64,000 bases of DNA from Blastobasis lacticolella. Lineage: Eukaryota; Arthropoda; Insecta; Lepidoptera; Blastobasidae. Shown here piece after piece: positions 46,185 through 57,972 of this stretch. Each line of letters opens with the position of its first letter. Position 1 is the stretch's first letter. The position numbers were made by a program, and so were the translations under genes. The notes below the pieces were generated by a model. It saw only the letters and a list, made by a program, of their open reading frames with translations. It was not told the DNA's origin and searched no databases. The stretch lies in NCBI GenBank assembly GCA_905147135.1, contig LR990040.1:26363857-26427856 (forward strand), written 5' to 3'.

Positions 46185-46572
46185 ACTTGACATTGAAATA
46201 GTGAGATAGGTTGAAAACAGTGCGTATTGTGTCACATTTAATAATTTATGACCATTTCCTTTGTCGGTAGATTGCACTTCACTAGTTCTTTGTTCCGATT
46301 TTTTTACATTTATTTGTTAAAATTGTTTATTTTCACTAAATATTGTTTAATATTGCGTTTATTTTGGGTTTTGTACAGTTTACAAATCGATTCACATCGA
46401 TAGATGTCGTTACTCTGCGTCGTACAACTTGCCAAATTTAAGCGTTTATAATTCGCTCTAAATGTAGATACCACTTTCAATTATTATTTGTACTATATTA
46501 CATTAAAATAAAACACTTATTTAACTGTAGAATGTATAAATTATTTCAAAAAATTAATTGACGTTGAACTAG

Positions 46573-47606
46573 TGTTTTATTTTATTTTATTTTATTTGGA
46601 AGACCAACAGCTATCCAACAACATAATAATAACAATCTTACGAAACAGAAAGCCAATTACAGGTCTTCGCTGATACGTGACGCCTTTGGAATACAAATAA
46701 GAAAATCTGTTGATACACCTATACCGAGAATAAATTGGACACTTAAAACTAATACAGTAGTACCACAGTATTACTACAACTAGTACACTACTACTAGTAC
46801 TACTACAGTATCTACATATTACACATAAACTAAATTTAAAACTATTACAATATTATACTAGTAGTTCGACAACCAAACATGCTCGCCAACTATGTAACAA
46901 ATTAAGAAATTATTAATATAAGAAAATTATTTGTCAAAAGCCCTCCGCGTTACAAGAACGTCTTGCCGCTACAACACTTGTATTAAATAGTTCTGTATCA
47001 GTTTCCAACGCTAAGTTATTAAAGTTCCTACAAGCACGCCAGAGGAATGAATTCTGAGTGTAATTAGTAGATACAGCGCTAAGGGAGAATACATTATTAT
47101 GACGTAGATTTCTTACGGGCACACATAAATTTAATTTAGAAAGAAGCTCGGAACAATCAATAGTGCCAGTGGAAATTTTCAATAAAAATACCATGTCTGC
47201 GGTCGACCGGAACCAAATGGTGTCGACTACACACATCCAGGTAATTATCTGAGTGATACTCCTCACCTAGGCGAAAGCTCAAGTAACGAACAAACCTTCT
47301 CTGAATGTTCTCGATGCGCCCGACGTATACCATATATGCAGGGTTCCAAATTTGAGACGCGTACTCCAGGTTACTGCGCACGCAAGTGCAATAAAGAATT
47401 TTTAAAGTTTTCGCTTTGGAGAAGTCCCTGGAGCAACGCATCACAAATCCCAACATTTTAAATGGTTTATTGATGATGGCATTCATGTGAACGTCGAACA
47501 TTAGTTTGCAGTCGTGTATTACACCTAAATCGCTGTATGTATAAATGTTTACGTAAGGGTGCTGCTACCACTCTTTCCTACGGTACAGGCAGTTCTCGTT
47601 TGTCAT
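46573..47606 (-). pseudogene. Antisense LINE C-terminus, second (A4)
   Basis: Counterpart of 5567-6600; frames 47501-47157 and 47266-46934. 47607-49059 after it shows no gene. Confidence 0.72.
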
Positions 47607-50053
47607 AATAAAACCATTTTAAACTACTGTGCTGTAGTTTATAGGTAGACAATTTATAAGATTATTTTTTATGAATAGCAAACGCTATATACCATCCTTG
47701 CATACATTCCTGCTGCACATCAGTTATTCTTGTAAACATCCAACAATATCTGCTGCAACAGAGTGGCTCGAGATTACTTTTCCTTTTTCTGCGTAGTATT
47801 GGGATCCTTTCTTAGAAGCCACGACAAAATTCGGGTATAATATGTCAATTTCATAGAATTGCGCAATATGGCTGCATTTAGAAACACCTGCAAGCAAATA
47901 GTCTAGAATAAATTAACGGTTAAACGAAAATAAATTTAATACAATAGAATATCTTTTGTTTGTAAATTATTTTTGCATGCCTGACGCGCAACGTGAACAT
48001 CAATTTTAATGTTCATTCAAAAGTCAGACATAAGCTCCTACTAATAGTGTAAACATGAACCAATCTGGTCAATTTCCCCCGTTTCCAGGGTCACTGAGGT
48101 TATGTAATCTGCCAAATCCCGGATTATGGTCAAAGCACAATCGGGACATTTGCGCAACGATGATTATTATAGCTGTAGATAACATAAACGTATAAATGAA
48201 AAAGGAAAATTAATTTTATTATCAGCAAGATATTACATACCATCAGATATTCTTGTGCTAATATGGATGATGAAAGAGTGTGGCTGAACACTTGGGCAAA
48301 TGAAATTTCATAACTAAAAATCAGACTTACCTTTTTCTACTTTTCCCCCAGATTGTATATTTGTAGTGCATTAGAAACTATTTATTCCGAAAACATTTTC
48401 ATAAATGTGGAACATAATTCAGTTTTCTCTCTCCATACAGGCTCTCCAGCACAGCTAGCACAAGTGTGTTCTCGCACACGATCCTGAGACCCACCACCAC
48501 CCATGGTCCTACCGACCTCTCGGTCAAACGGATCGCGTCAGACCGAATCACGGAAGGTGCGCGCAGTACTTGCCGGTAGCTCTTTTCCAAACGCGCACTG
48601 CTTGACTCCCTACAAGTTTGTCCTATTTTTATCCACTCTCCCTTTTATAGAGCTTGAACAGCACAAATAACATTGTCGCCGCCGTTAGCGCCACCTACTT
48701 GAAGCACGTCTTGGTGGCCGTCACACATCCTTTTCTTGAGTCATAATACACAAAACCCTGTGAAGCGCGCGAAATTTCCCTCCGAAGATACGAGTTCCCC
48801 AAAATGAATTGGTATGGCACACGATAGGCGAGGCGCGTCATAGATACTGCTATCTATTTGTGTTGATCATAGTATTGAGAGACGGAAACAAATGTGTCTC
48901 TCGCGGCGCGAGATGTGTCGCGGGCGCACTTGTGATAGTCTTGCTGCCATCCATGTCACATATAGTGGCCAAACTGGTCATAGTGGTATATTACTGTATT
49001 ACTCGTTGTCTGATTTCACCAATCACAATTACTAATATTTATCCAACGATTGTATTTGATCTTCCTTGTGCCCCATAAGATTGGAAGTCTTCTATGAGAT
49101 CGTGTCTTGGAGAGGGCAAAAGTTTTTAAATACATCTCATCAATTATATTTATTTCATGCTTTCACATTCTTTTAGTATCAATGTTGGAAGAACTGACAA
49201 CTCACGTTCACTCTAAAAATAAGTGTATTTATGGGCAGTATTGTTGGTATATTGTAAAAAGGTAAAAAGTCTACAATGGCATTTAAACCAAACTAGGACG
49301 TAGTATAAGTCAATTTACTTTCAAACTCTTGAGGTACCTAAGCCGATATGTAGAATTACAGCAACTTAGCCACCTTCGTCGTCGCGTTCATCAAAGTCTC
49401 CGCAAATATATTGATGAGGTCACTCATACGTAACAGGTGTAGACGTAACGCGAGACTTCATCAAACAATCTGCAAAGACTACGCCGTTATCTTCGCCGCC
49501 GCCCTCATGCCGCCGCCTTTGTCAAAGTCTTCGAAGATATTTTGTTGAGGTCGTACGTGATAGGTGTATATTGACAATGGTAACGTAGCCTTCGCCGAAG
49601 TCTACGTGGTCAATTCGAAGACGTCGTGCAATATCATTAAACAATTTAATTTATTCTAAATTTATGTTATCAATAAAATCCATAAAGTTAAGACTCGAAT
49701 ACAATACATTAATTTCAACAAGCAAATGTCAATTTATCATTACAGATCAACCAACTTATCTGTTAACTGACGTTTGTCTCCACCGTTGCACTGGAACGTA
49801 GTAGATGCGTAAGTCGAATGAAGTTATATTTACTATACATATATATTTTACCTACTACTCGATTGTATATTTATATGTGGCGTTTATACAGTACGACTTA
49901 TTTTAAAGGCATGAAACTGCAAGGGAAAGTGGTGCTTCGCGTATATGACAAACTTATCAACAACCAATCTTTCAGCTTAACCCACACCAAGTGGTCTGTT
50001 TTGTATAGTGTAATAGTGTGGTTGCGTAATAGTTTTGATGGGTTACTATGGTA

Positions 50054-50359
50054 AAATTTAGTATCAAGCGGAAGCTAAAGTTAGGCCTATTTAATGCGAG
50101 GTCCTTGAATACTTAATTAATAGGTAAGATGAATTCGATGTGGCGATGCAAATATACAGTGTTGATGTGATGGCCATCAATGAGACGTAGCTGAGAGAGA
50201 GAGAAAATGGACGTGCTCCAGGGGTACCAGGTTACCGGCTGCGCTACCTGCCGCGCCCAGCGGGCGTGCGTGAGCTGGGTGGAGGTGTCGGGTTCTATGT
50301 CAGGCAGGTGGTGGCCGTGAGAGTATTGCCTCATCCGACGGCGCCGCTTGTCGAGCAAA
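50054..50359 (+). pseudogene. LINE endonuclease scrap (A5)
   Basis: Counterpart of 996-1290 in the A4 subfamily, without the extra stop of A4. Confidence 0.62.
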
Positions 50360-50403
50360 TCTACGCAAAGCTACGCCGTACGCTGTGCACGCGTAGGTAC
50401 ACG

Positions 50404-51587
50404 ATGATACGTTCACCTCCAAAATCAAAATCGTCAGCCGATAATGACAACCGGAATAACTTAAGTGACCCGTCTAAGTGCGCGTCTTGTAATGTAGTGA
50501 TAAACGAACTTTTGGCATTTGTTACGGACAAGGTAGATACTTTGCCCAAATGAAGCTGGAATTGTACAGATTTGTAAAAGTGCTTACTCATGTAAAGAAA
50601 TTGAAGATGCCCGCCAAATCGCTATGAAATTACTAGCTCCAGCGAAAATAATTACGAGACGAAAGAAAGGATCTGAACATAAAAGTATTTTAGGAATTGT
50701 CAAGGTAATTAAAGAATTTGAACCTACTAGTTTGCCCGTTATTGTTGCTAAAACTTATCACACTTTCGATCATATTGATGTGACGAGTTTCTTAAAGGAA
50801 ATAACGTTATTAAAACGTGAGCTGGAAGAGCTAAAGGCTAACAAGTTGCCTAGTACAGAGTCTAGTAGTACCTTGTCTAACGAATTAATGACTCTAATTT
50901 GAAAGTATTAAACAGTTATTACTGAATTCATCCCATCAATACAATGCGAAGAGTAATGTACAAACCGAAAAAATTAAAGAAGACGTCAATGCTCCGTGTT
51001 TTAATACAAGCGGTTCGCAACTCAACTTAACAGCACTGCCGCAAGCGAGTGTTCCTTATCACTCTATCGACAACGTGTACCGTGCGTTTCCCACCACCGA
51101 GGCGCCTACCGGCAAATGTGATAGTATGTTAAACGTACCGTCATATCGAGACATTATTGTCAATAAGCAGCAGACGATTTCAAACTGTAACTCTGACGCG
51201 TTTAAGAGCACATTACCACGTAGTGATGGGTTTGTTGTTGTTGAGAGTCGGAAACGTAGAAAAAATAATAACTTATGCGGATCATCACAGACGTCGAGCA
51301 AACTACAAGTGGCCGAGTTACCCGCTTCGATTTACGTGTCGAGGCTGTCTAAAACTACAACTGTAGAACATATTAAGGAGCATATACAGGATATGGGTGA
51401 AACTTGTATCGATGTTCTTCTACTCATTCAGAAATACGAAACTTATTTCAATTCATTTAAAGTGCTCATACCTAGAAATAAAATAGACGTCTTCCTAGCA
51501 AATAACTTTTGGCCGGAAGGAATTAAATATAGACTATTCCGTGAACGCTCGAAAGAGGTCCTAAGTACAGAAGTTGATGTTATATAA
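50404..51587 (+). pseudogene. LINE ORF1, broken (A5)
   Basis: Same lesions as A4: the 4-bp insertion (about 50548), no TGA at the A1 site, and the shared frameshift near 50897. The C-terminal frame 51075-51587 is open. Confidence 0.78.
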
Positions 51588-51601
51588 TTTACAATGGGTA
51601 C

Positions 51602-51864
51602 ATCATCATCATCATCATCATCACAGCCCATAACAATCCACTGCAGGACTTCGGGCCTCTCCCACGAAAGGGGAGGTCATTGCCATAATCCCCACGCTTG
51701 GCAGGCGGGTTGGAGATCGCAGTGCAGTTGATGTAAATCTACCCAGAAAGATGCTGCTGCCCATCTTTCGGATTTTTCCCATAGTCGCCTCTTACGACAC
51801 CCACGGGAAGAGATGGGGTGGTGCTATTCTTTGAGGTGGCGGCACCACACACCACAATGGGTAC
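51602..51864 (-). mobile_element. LINE/SINE 3' end with (ATG)n tail, antisense
   Basis: The left edge is a run of CAT triplets (51602-51625), the tail of a minus-strand element. The body contains CCACTGCAGGACTTCGGGCC, TTGGCAGGCGGGTTGGAGAT and CTTACGACACCCACGGGAAG, in antisense, which I recognise as the common 3' end of lepidopteran LINEs or derived SINEs. ACAATGGGTAC is duplicated on both sides (51591-51601 and 51854-51864), followed by one more AATGGGTAC. A4 and A1 show the empty site. Confidence 0.78.
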
Positions 51865-51865
51865 A

Positions 51866-52431
51866 ATGGGTACAAATAATAATAACTTTACATGCGTTAA
51901 ATCGCAAATATCGACGGTTAGCTATAATTGCAAGTCCCTCAAGAGGTCGGCCGATTATGTGCGTGAACTCTGTGATACAGCTGATATCCTGCTATTGCAG
52001 GAGACTTGGTTACTGCCGCATGACCTTGACTATGTACAATCTATTCATGGAGAGTTCCTAGGTATTGCTAAGTCATCTGTGGATACCTCGGCAGGTATGT
52101 TGCGCGGTAGACCGTATGGTGGTCTGGCAATACTCTGGAGGAAAGAAAAAATTCCAAATGTAAAGGAGGTACACTGTATTAACACTAGGATTAGTGCTAT
52201 ATGTATAGGTATCGGTTTAAGATCGATTCTAGTAATAAATGTATACATGCCTACAGATAATTCCGAATTAGATAGTCTAACTGAGTTCATAAGCTGCCTT
52301 GGTTGTATAAACGCCATAATTGAAGAAAATAGTGTAGAGGCTTGTCACGTATTGAGTGATTTCAATGCACACCCGAGCGCTCGTTTTGGTAGAGAATTAC
52401 AAAATTTTTGCACTGAACAACGTGGCATTGT
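51866..52431 (+). pseudogene. LINE endonuclease cut by the A/B junction (A5)
   Basis: Same truncation as A3: the frame runs from the ATG at 51866 to the junction and ends in B at 52450. The inserted element upstream lengthens the open frame to 51818 but adds no known domain. Confidence 0.76.
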
Positions 52432-53900
52432 CCATCAAAATCGCCTTTGACAAATCCCGCAGCTTGCAAACGACTGTCGGTATTTTAAAAATATATTCAC
52501 ATAGAGTTTGAATCGACTTTGAAGAGTATCGTAGCATTTCGATTTTATCTTCGATTAAAAAAGGTCTAAATTAGGCATTGTCAAATGCCTGATATCCGCG
52601 ATTTATCATAATCTGCGAAGCAATGTCTATGGCTATTTAGCGGCACGGCGGAAACCTGTAGATTTTAATATAAAACTATTTTTAATAGTAAACAGACATC
52701 TGATGCTTTATAAGTTGAATAGAATTGTATCAGAATCACAGTTTTATTATACTAACCATTCAACAAATATTATGTCAAAAATCATGAAGGCTCGACTAGC
52801 TCGTATGATAATAGAAAAGCGCATTTCACCGAATGGATGACGTAGGAAATCTCGAGTTACTTATACTGCTCAAATAATAGTGCACTATTTATTAGTTGCA
52901 GTTAAATAGAACGGTGAAGTTTAGTTTCTTGTTTTTATTGCGGTGACTTGTTTAAAAAAAAAAACCTTAGGAATCTCGTTAGTTTCAAGTTGAGTTTTCT
53001 CTGTTGTAATCTTCTTATTCTTGTTTTTGTTGCTTGAGCTTCAAGTACTTAGTTGTTGACATCTTGGAATCAGACGCGTTATCAGACAATACTGAATTAA
53101 TCGCACAGTAGTTGTGAAATTAACGCATCACCACCCCAAGAATGAAATTTTATCTTCTTATCTTCCCGGCGACTATTATTCAGTGCATTATTTTCAAATA
53201 CACTGCTGTTTGGTCTTGCCATTCTTAAATCATGAAATAGAAATACATGTGTAATTTTGCAGTTATTCTCTGGTCATACATAGATTTAAAATACATAGTC
53301 ATCCTAAAATTACGTATGAAAGCCAACTAAAGTACTTACAACTATATTTAGGTATCGTTATTAAATTTAATAGCTGATAATAATTGCAGAAAACACAAAA
53401 ATATCTTACCGGAAATTTGCCTGGAATTACCTATATTTTTCCTATGCTCGATAAAGAGCAGCCTAATTTACTTATAATTAATGTTATCGGAAATATTGTT
53501 ATTTTATTACAATATTACGATTAATATACTATTATTTATAATATGCCTGTAAAGGACATAAAGCTAAAAATGACATGTAAGTATATTCTAGGTTTATTCT
53601 CGCCACTGGTGACATCATAGACCCGATATTGTGAGCAATCTTGATCCATTTTAACTATTCTTACTTACTTTACCAATTAACAAGTACCAGTCAGTAGGAA
53701 TAGTTAAAGCAGACCTTGATTTATTTCATTCGGTTTCTTCGTGTGCTTCGTGTGTTAAGCAAAGAGCTTCAGTATGATCTTGCTCTATTCTGACTGTCTA
53801 CATAAAAGATACTGAAGCAAAAATCACCGATTATTGAAGGCAGTTAAAAAAAAGCAGACTCACTCAAAGCTGCGGGATTTCTCGAAGGCGATTTTGATGT
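52432..53900 (+). repeat. Unit B, array 2, copy 1 (1,469 bp)
   Basis: Closest to array 1 copy 1. It has a short tandem duplication (TTCGTGTGCTTCGTGTG) at about 53737-53755 that explains the 10-bp length difference. Confidence 0.88.
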
Positions 53901-53934
53901 CCATCAAAATCGCCTTTGACAAATCCCGCAGCTT
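53867..53934. repeat. Palindrome at the B1'/B2' joint
   Basis: The same two 33-bp arms and TC spacer as at 26614-26681. Confidence 0.9.
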
Positions 53935-54067
53935 GCAATCGACTGTCGGTATTTTAAAAATGTATTCACATAGAGTTTGAATCGACTTTGAAGAGTATCG
54001 TAGCATTTCGATTTTATCTTCGATTAAAAAAGGTCTAAATTAGGCATTGTCAAATGCCTGATATCCG

Positions 54068-55603
54068 AACTCAACTTGTTGGAAGACTACGTGTGTCACT
54101 CCTATCCTTAAGTCTGGTAATCCCTCTAGTGTCGAGAATTATCGGCCTATAGCTAGTTCTTCGGCTCCTGCTAAAATGTATGAATCCATCCTACACAAGG
54201 AAATTTCATGGCAGATCAAACCGTACTTATCCGATTGTCAGCACGGGTTTCGTTCAAAACGCTCGGTCAACACCAATCTTCTTACTTTGGTAGATATTAT
54301 ATCGGATCACCTTGACCGCGGTACCCAGGTTGACGTTGTATATTTTGATTTTAAAAAGGCTTTCGATCGGGTCGATAACGACATCCTGTTGAGTAAGCTT
54401 TGTGAAATGGGTTTTTCTCCAAATCTCCTAAAACTATTCGCAAGTTATATGTGTGACAGGCAGCAGTATGTTCGTCATGGATGCTTCATTTTGGACACTT
54501 ATCACACTCGTTCCGGTGTTAGTCAGGGGTCGATATTGGGTCCATTACTTTTTTGAATTATGATAAACAACCTAGATGGAGTCCTTATTTCGTCCCAAAG
54601 TTTAATATACGCCGATGATCTAAAGGTCATCTGCCCTATTAATGATATGGGTGATTGTGCTGCGTTGCAGCGTGATATTGACTCCCTATTGCAATGGAGC
54701 ATTGACAATAAGCTCAGCTTCAACCCAGCCAAATGCAGTATCATGTCGTATAGCAGAGCTAAAAATCCTGTGGTTGCCCAGTATGTGCTGAGTGGCATGC
54801 CTATCGAGCGGGTTACTACAGTAAGGGATTTAGGAGTGACTTTTGACACTAGATTAAATTTTCATGACCATATGACTTCTATGGCTACTAGCTGTTACAA
54901 AAGGTTAGGCTTTGTGATTAGGAATGCCCGAGATTTTGACGATCCTGGTGCATTGAAGCTTATTTATATGGCGTTAGTAAGAAGCAAACTAGAGTTTGCG
55001 TCTGTTGTGTGGAATCCTCATGAGAGTACTTACGCTTTACTTCTAGAGAAAATTCAAAAGGCGTTCCTGCGTTTTCTTTACAAGAAAATGTACGGGTATT
55101 ACCCATTTTTGTACCCAACTAAGTTCCTGCTGGGGATACTACAATTTAATTCTCTAGAAGTAAGGCGTAATGCTGGCCTGCTTATTTTTGTGTGCCGTAT
55201 TTTGCGTGGGGACTCGGACTGCATGGAGCTCGTTGCTCGGGTTGTGAGACTTTCCGTTCCGCATATCTCTAGGCTATTGCTGAGACCTCGCCAGCATAAT
55301 ATCTTCGCGGCCCCTGCGGCTCGGACTGTGTCGCGCGCCAGCGCACCTCTCATTCGAGCGTTAACTTTGCTGAATTCGCTTCTGGCATCGGCGCCTGAAT
55401 GTGATGTTTTTGCGAGTAGATGGGCGGATGTGTGTAGGGAGTGTTTGAGGTTCTGTGAGACGATGAATGGATGAGTAATATGAAATTATATTTTTTATAC
55501 TACATACTTGTACTATCTTAAGATGTATCTAATATTAAGTTTGCAGTGTAATTAGTTCTTAAACTGTAAGACTGTAAAGTTTGTGGAATAAATAAATAAA
55601 TAA
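54068..55603 (+). mobile_element. 5'-truncated Jockey-like LINE, sense strand
   Basis: 1,536 bp ending in (AAAT)n with an AATAAA. It starts inside ORF2, the normal product of incomplete reverse transcription. The long target duplication and near-open frame suggest a fairly recent event. Confidence 0.9.
54080..55474 (+). pseudogene. LINE RT and C-terminus with one stop codon
   Basis: The frame enters at the RT N-terminal block (SSVENYRPIA). Motif A is VVYFDFKKAFD, motif B SGVSQGSILGPLLF, motif C YADDLK. The post-RT part has LGVTFDTRLNFHDH, LGFVIRNARDFDD and SKLEFASVVWNP, and the protein ends at 55474. Only one lesion is visible, a TGA at 54554-54556 directly after GPLLF; the next ATG is in the same frame at 54560. 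The LGFV and LEFAS blocks resemble those of the antisense LINE at 5567-6600, so the two are related. Confidence 0.88.
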
Positions 55604-56885
55604 ATTGTCAAATGCCTGATATCCGCGATTTATCATAATCTGCGAAGCAATGTCTTTGGCTATTTAGCGGCACGGCGGAAACCTGTAGATTTTAAAATAA
55701 AACTATTTTTAATAGTAAACAGACATCTGATGCTTTATAAGTTGAATAGAATTGTATCAGAGTCACAGTTTTATTATACTAACCATTCAACAAATACTCT
55801 GTAAAAAACCATAAAGGCTCGACTAGCTCGTATGATAATAGAAAAGCGCATTTCACGGAATGGATGACGTAGGAAATCTCGAGTTACTTATACTGCTCAA
55901 ATAATAGAGCACTATTTATTAGTTGCAGTTAAATAGCACGGTAAAGTTTAGTTTCTTGTTTATATTGCGGTGACTTGTTTGAAAAAAAAACTCCCCAGGA
56001 ATCTCGTTAGTTTCAAGTTGAGATTTTTCTGTTGTAATCTTCTTATTCTTGTTTTTTTTTGCTTCAGCTTCAAACTTAGTTGTTGACATCTTGGAATCAG
56101 TGAATACGTTATCACACAATACTGAATTACACGCACAGTAGTTGTGAAATTAACGCATCACCACCCCAAGAATGAAATTTTATCTTCTTATCTTCCCGGC
56201 GACTATTATTCAGTGCATTATTTTCAAATACACTGCTGTTAAGTCTTGCCATTCTTAAATCATGAAATAGAAATACATGTTTAATTTTGCAGTTATTCTC
56301 TGGTCATACATATATTTAAAATACATAGTCATCCTAAAATTACGTATGAAAGCCAACTAAAGTACTAACAACTATATTTAGGTATCGTTATTAAATTCAA
56401 TAGCTGATAACAATTGCGGAAAACACAAAAATATCTAACCGAAATCTTGCCTGGAATTACCAATATTTTTCCTATACGCGATAACGAGCAGCCTAATTTA
56501 CTTATAAATAATGTTATCGGAAATATTGTTATTTTATTACAATATTACGATTAATATACGATTAATTATAATATGCCTGTAAAGGACATAAAGCTAAAAA
56601 TGACATGTAAGTATATTCTAGGTTTATTCTCGCCACTGGTGACATCATAGACCCGATATTGTGAGCAATCTTGATCCATTTTAACTATTCTTACTTACTT
56701 TACCAATTAACAAGTACCAGTCAGTAGGAATAGTTAAAGCAGACCTTGATTTATTTCATTCGGTTTCTTCGTGTTTAATCAAAGAGCTTCAGTATGATCT
56801 TGCTCTATTCTGACTGTCTACATAAAAGATACTGAAGCAAAAATCACCGATTATTGAAGACAGTTAAAAAAAGCAGACTCACTCA

Positions 56886-56953
56886 AAGCTGCGGGATTTC
56901 TCGAAGGCGATTTTGATGTCCATCAAAATCGCCTTTGACAAATCCCGCAGCTT
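56886..56953. repeat. Palindrome at the B2'/B3' joint
   Basis: 33-bp arms around TC, as at the other joints. Confidence 0.9.
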
Positions 56954-57972
56954 GCAATCGACTGTCGGTATTTTAAAAATGTATTCACATAGAGTTTGAA
57001 TCGACTTTGAAGAGTATCGTAGCATTTCGATTTTATCTTCGATTAAAAAAGGTCTAAATTAGGCATTGTCAAATGCCTGATATCCGCGATTTATCATAAT
57101 CTGCGATGCAATGTCTATGGCTATTTAGCGGTACGGCGGAAACCTGTAGATTTTAATATAAAACTATTTTTAATAGTAAACAGACATCTGATGCTTTGTA
57201 AGTTGAATAGAATTGTATCAGAGTCACAGTTTTATTATACTAACCATTCAACAAATATTCTGTCAAAAACCATAAAGGCTCGACTAGCTCGTATGATAAT
57301 AGAAAAGCGCATTTCACCGAATGGATGACGTAGGAAATCTCGAGTTACTTATACTGCTCAAATAATAGAGCACTATTTATTAGTTGCAGTTAAAAAGCAC
57401 GGTGAAGTTAAGTTTCTTGTTTTTATTGCGGTGACTTGTTTGAAAAAAAAACCCCCCCGGAATCTCGTTAGTTTCAAGTTGAGATTTTTCTGTTGTAATC
57501 TTCTTATTCTTGTTTTTGTTGCTTCAGCTTCAAGTACTTAGTTGTTGACATCTTGGAATCAGTGAATACGTTATCGCACAATACTGAATTAATCGCACAG
57601 TAGTTGTGAAATTAACGCATCACCACCCCAAGAATGAAATTTCATCTTCTTATCTTCCCGGCGACTATTATTCATAATTCATAATTCATTTATTCGTTTG
57701 CTTTCTAATGGTTACATTGGTGTTAATGTTAATACAAATATTTGATCACATTAGTTGCCTTTTAAGGCTTAGCGAGTTACATAATTATATGTCAATCTAA
57801 TTGAGATTAAATGTGTCTAATTCTAACAATTAATATACAAAATAAACCGAAATAATCAAATATGTATATAAAATGTCAATGATCTACAAACTAATTATTG
57901 AATATGTCAAACAATTAAATTAACAAATGTCAATTACTCTACCAAACAATTTCAATTAGGTACCTACTTAAA

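Larger units (their letters stand above)
40945..49059 (+). repeat. Tandem unit A, copy 4 (A4, 8,115 bp)
   Basis: This complete unit without large insertions defines the second A subfamily. Compared with A1 it has GAATACTTAATTAATAGGTA in place of GGGCACGCGTCAC (about 41990), a 4-bp insertion in ORF1 near 42430, 85 bp more in ORF2, and 30 bp fewer at about 44914. Confidence 0.94.
49060..52431 (+). repeat. Unit A, copy 5, left part (A5), cut by B
   Basis: Same subfamily as A4 (GAATACTTAATTAATAGGTA at about 50107). It ends at the identical A position as A3-left and joins B with the same bases. An inserted LINE tail at 51602-51864 is private to this copy. 49060-50053 has no gene. Confidence 0.93.
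54046..55625. repeat. 22-bp target-site duplication pair of the inserted LINE
   Basis: The 22 bases at 54046-54067 (beginning ATTGTCAAATGCC) are repeated at 55604-55625. The first one or two bases may overlap the A-rich tail. The site lies in the GGCATTGTCAAATGCC hairpin of B. Confidence 0.9.
53901..56919 (+). repeat. Unit B, array 2, copy 2, carrying a LINE
   Basis: Without the 1,536-bp LINE and its 22-bp duplication the unit is 1,461 bp. It has no counterpart in array 1, so the arrays differ in unit number. Confidence 0.88.

Noticed and set aside
51443..51631. Frame beginning with an aspartate run
   Set aside because: It is the reverse complement of the CAT triplet tail of the inserted LINE end.
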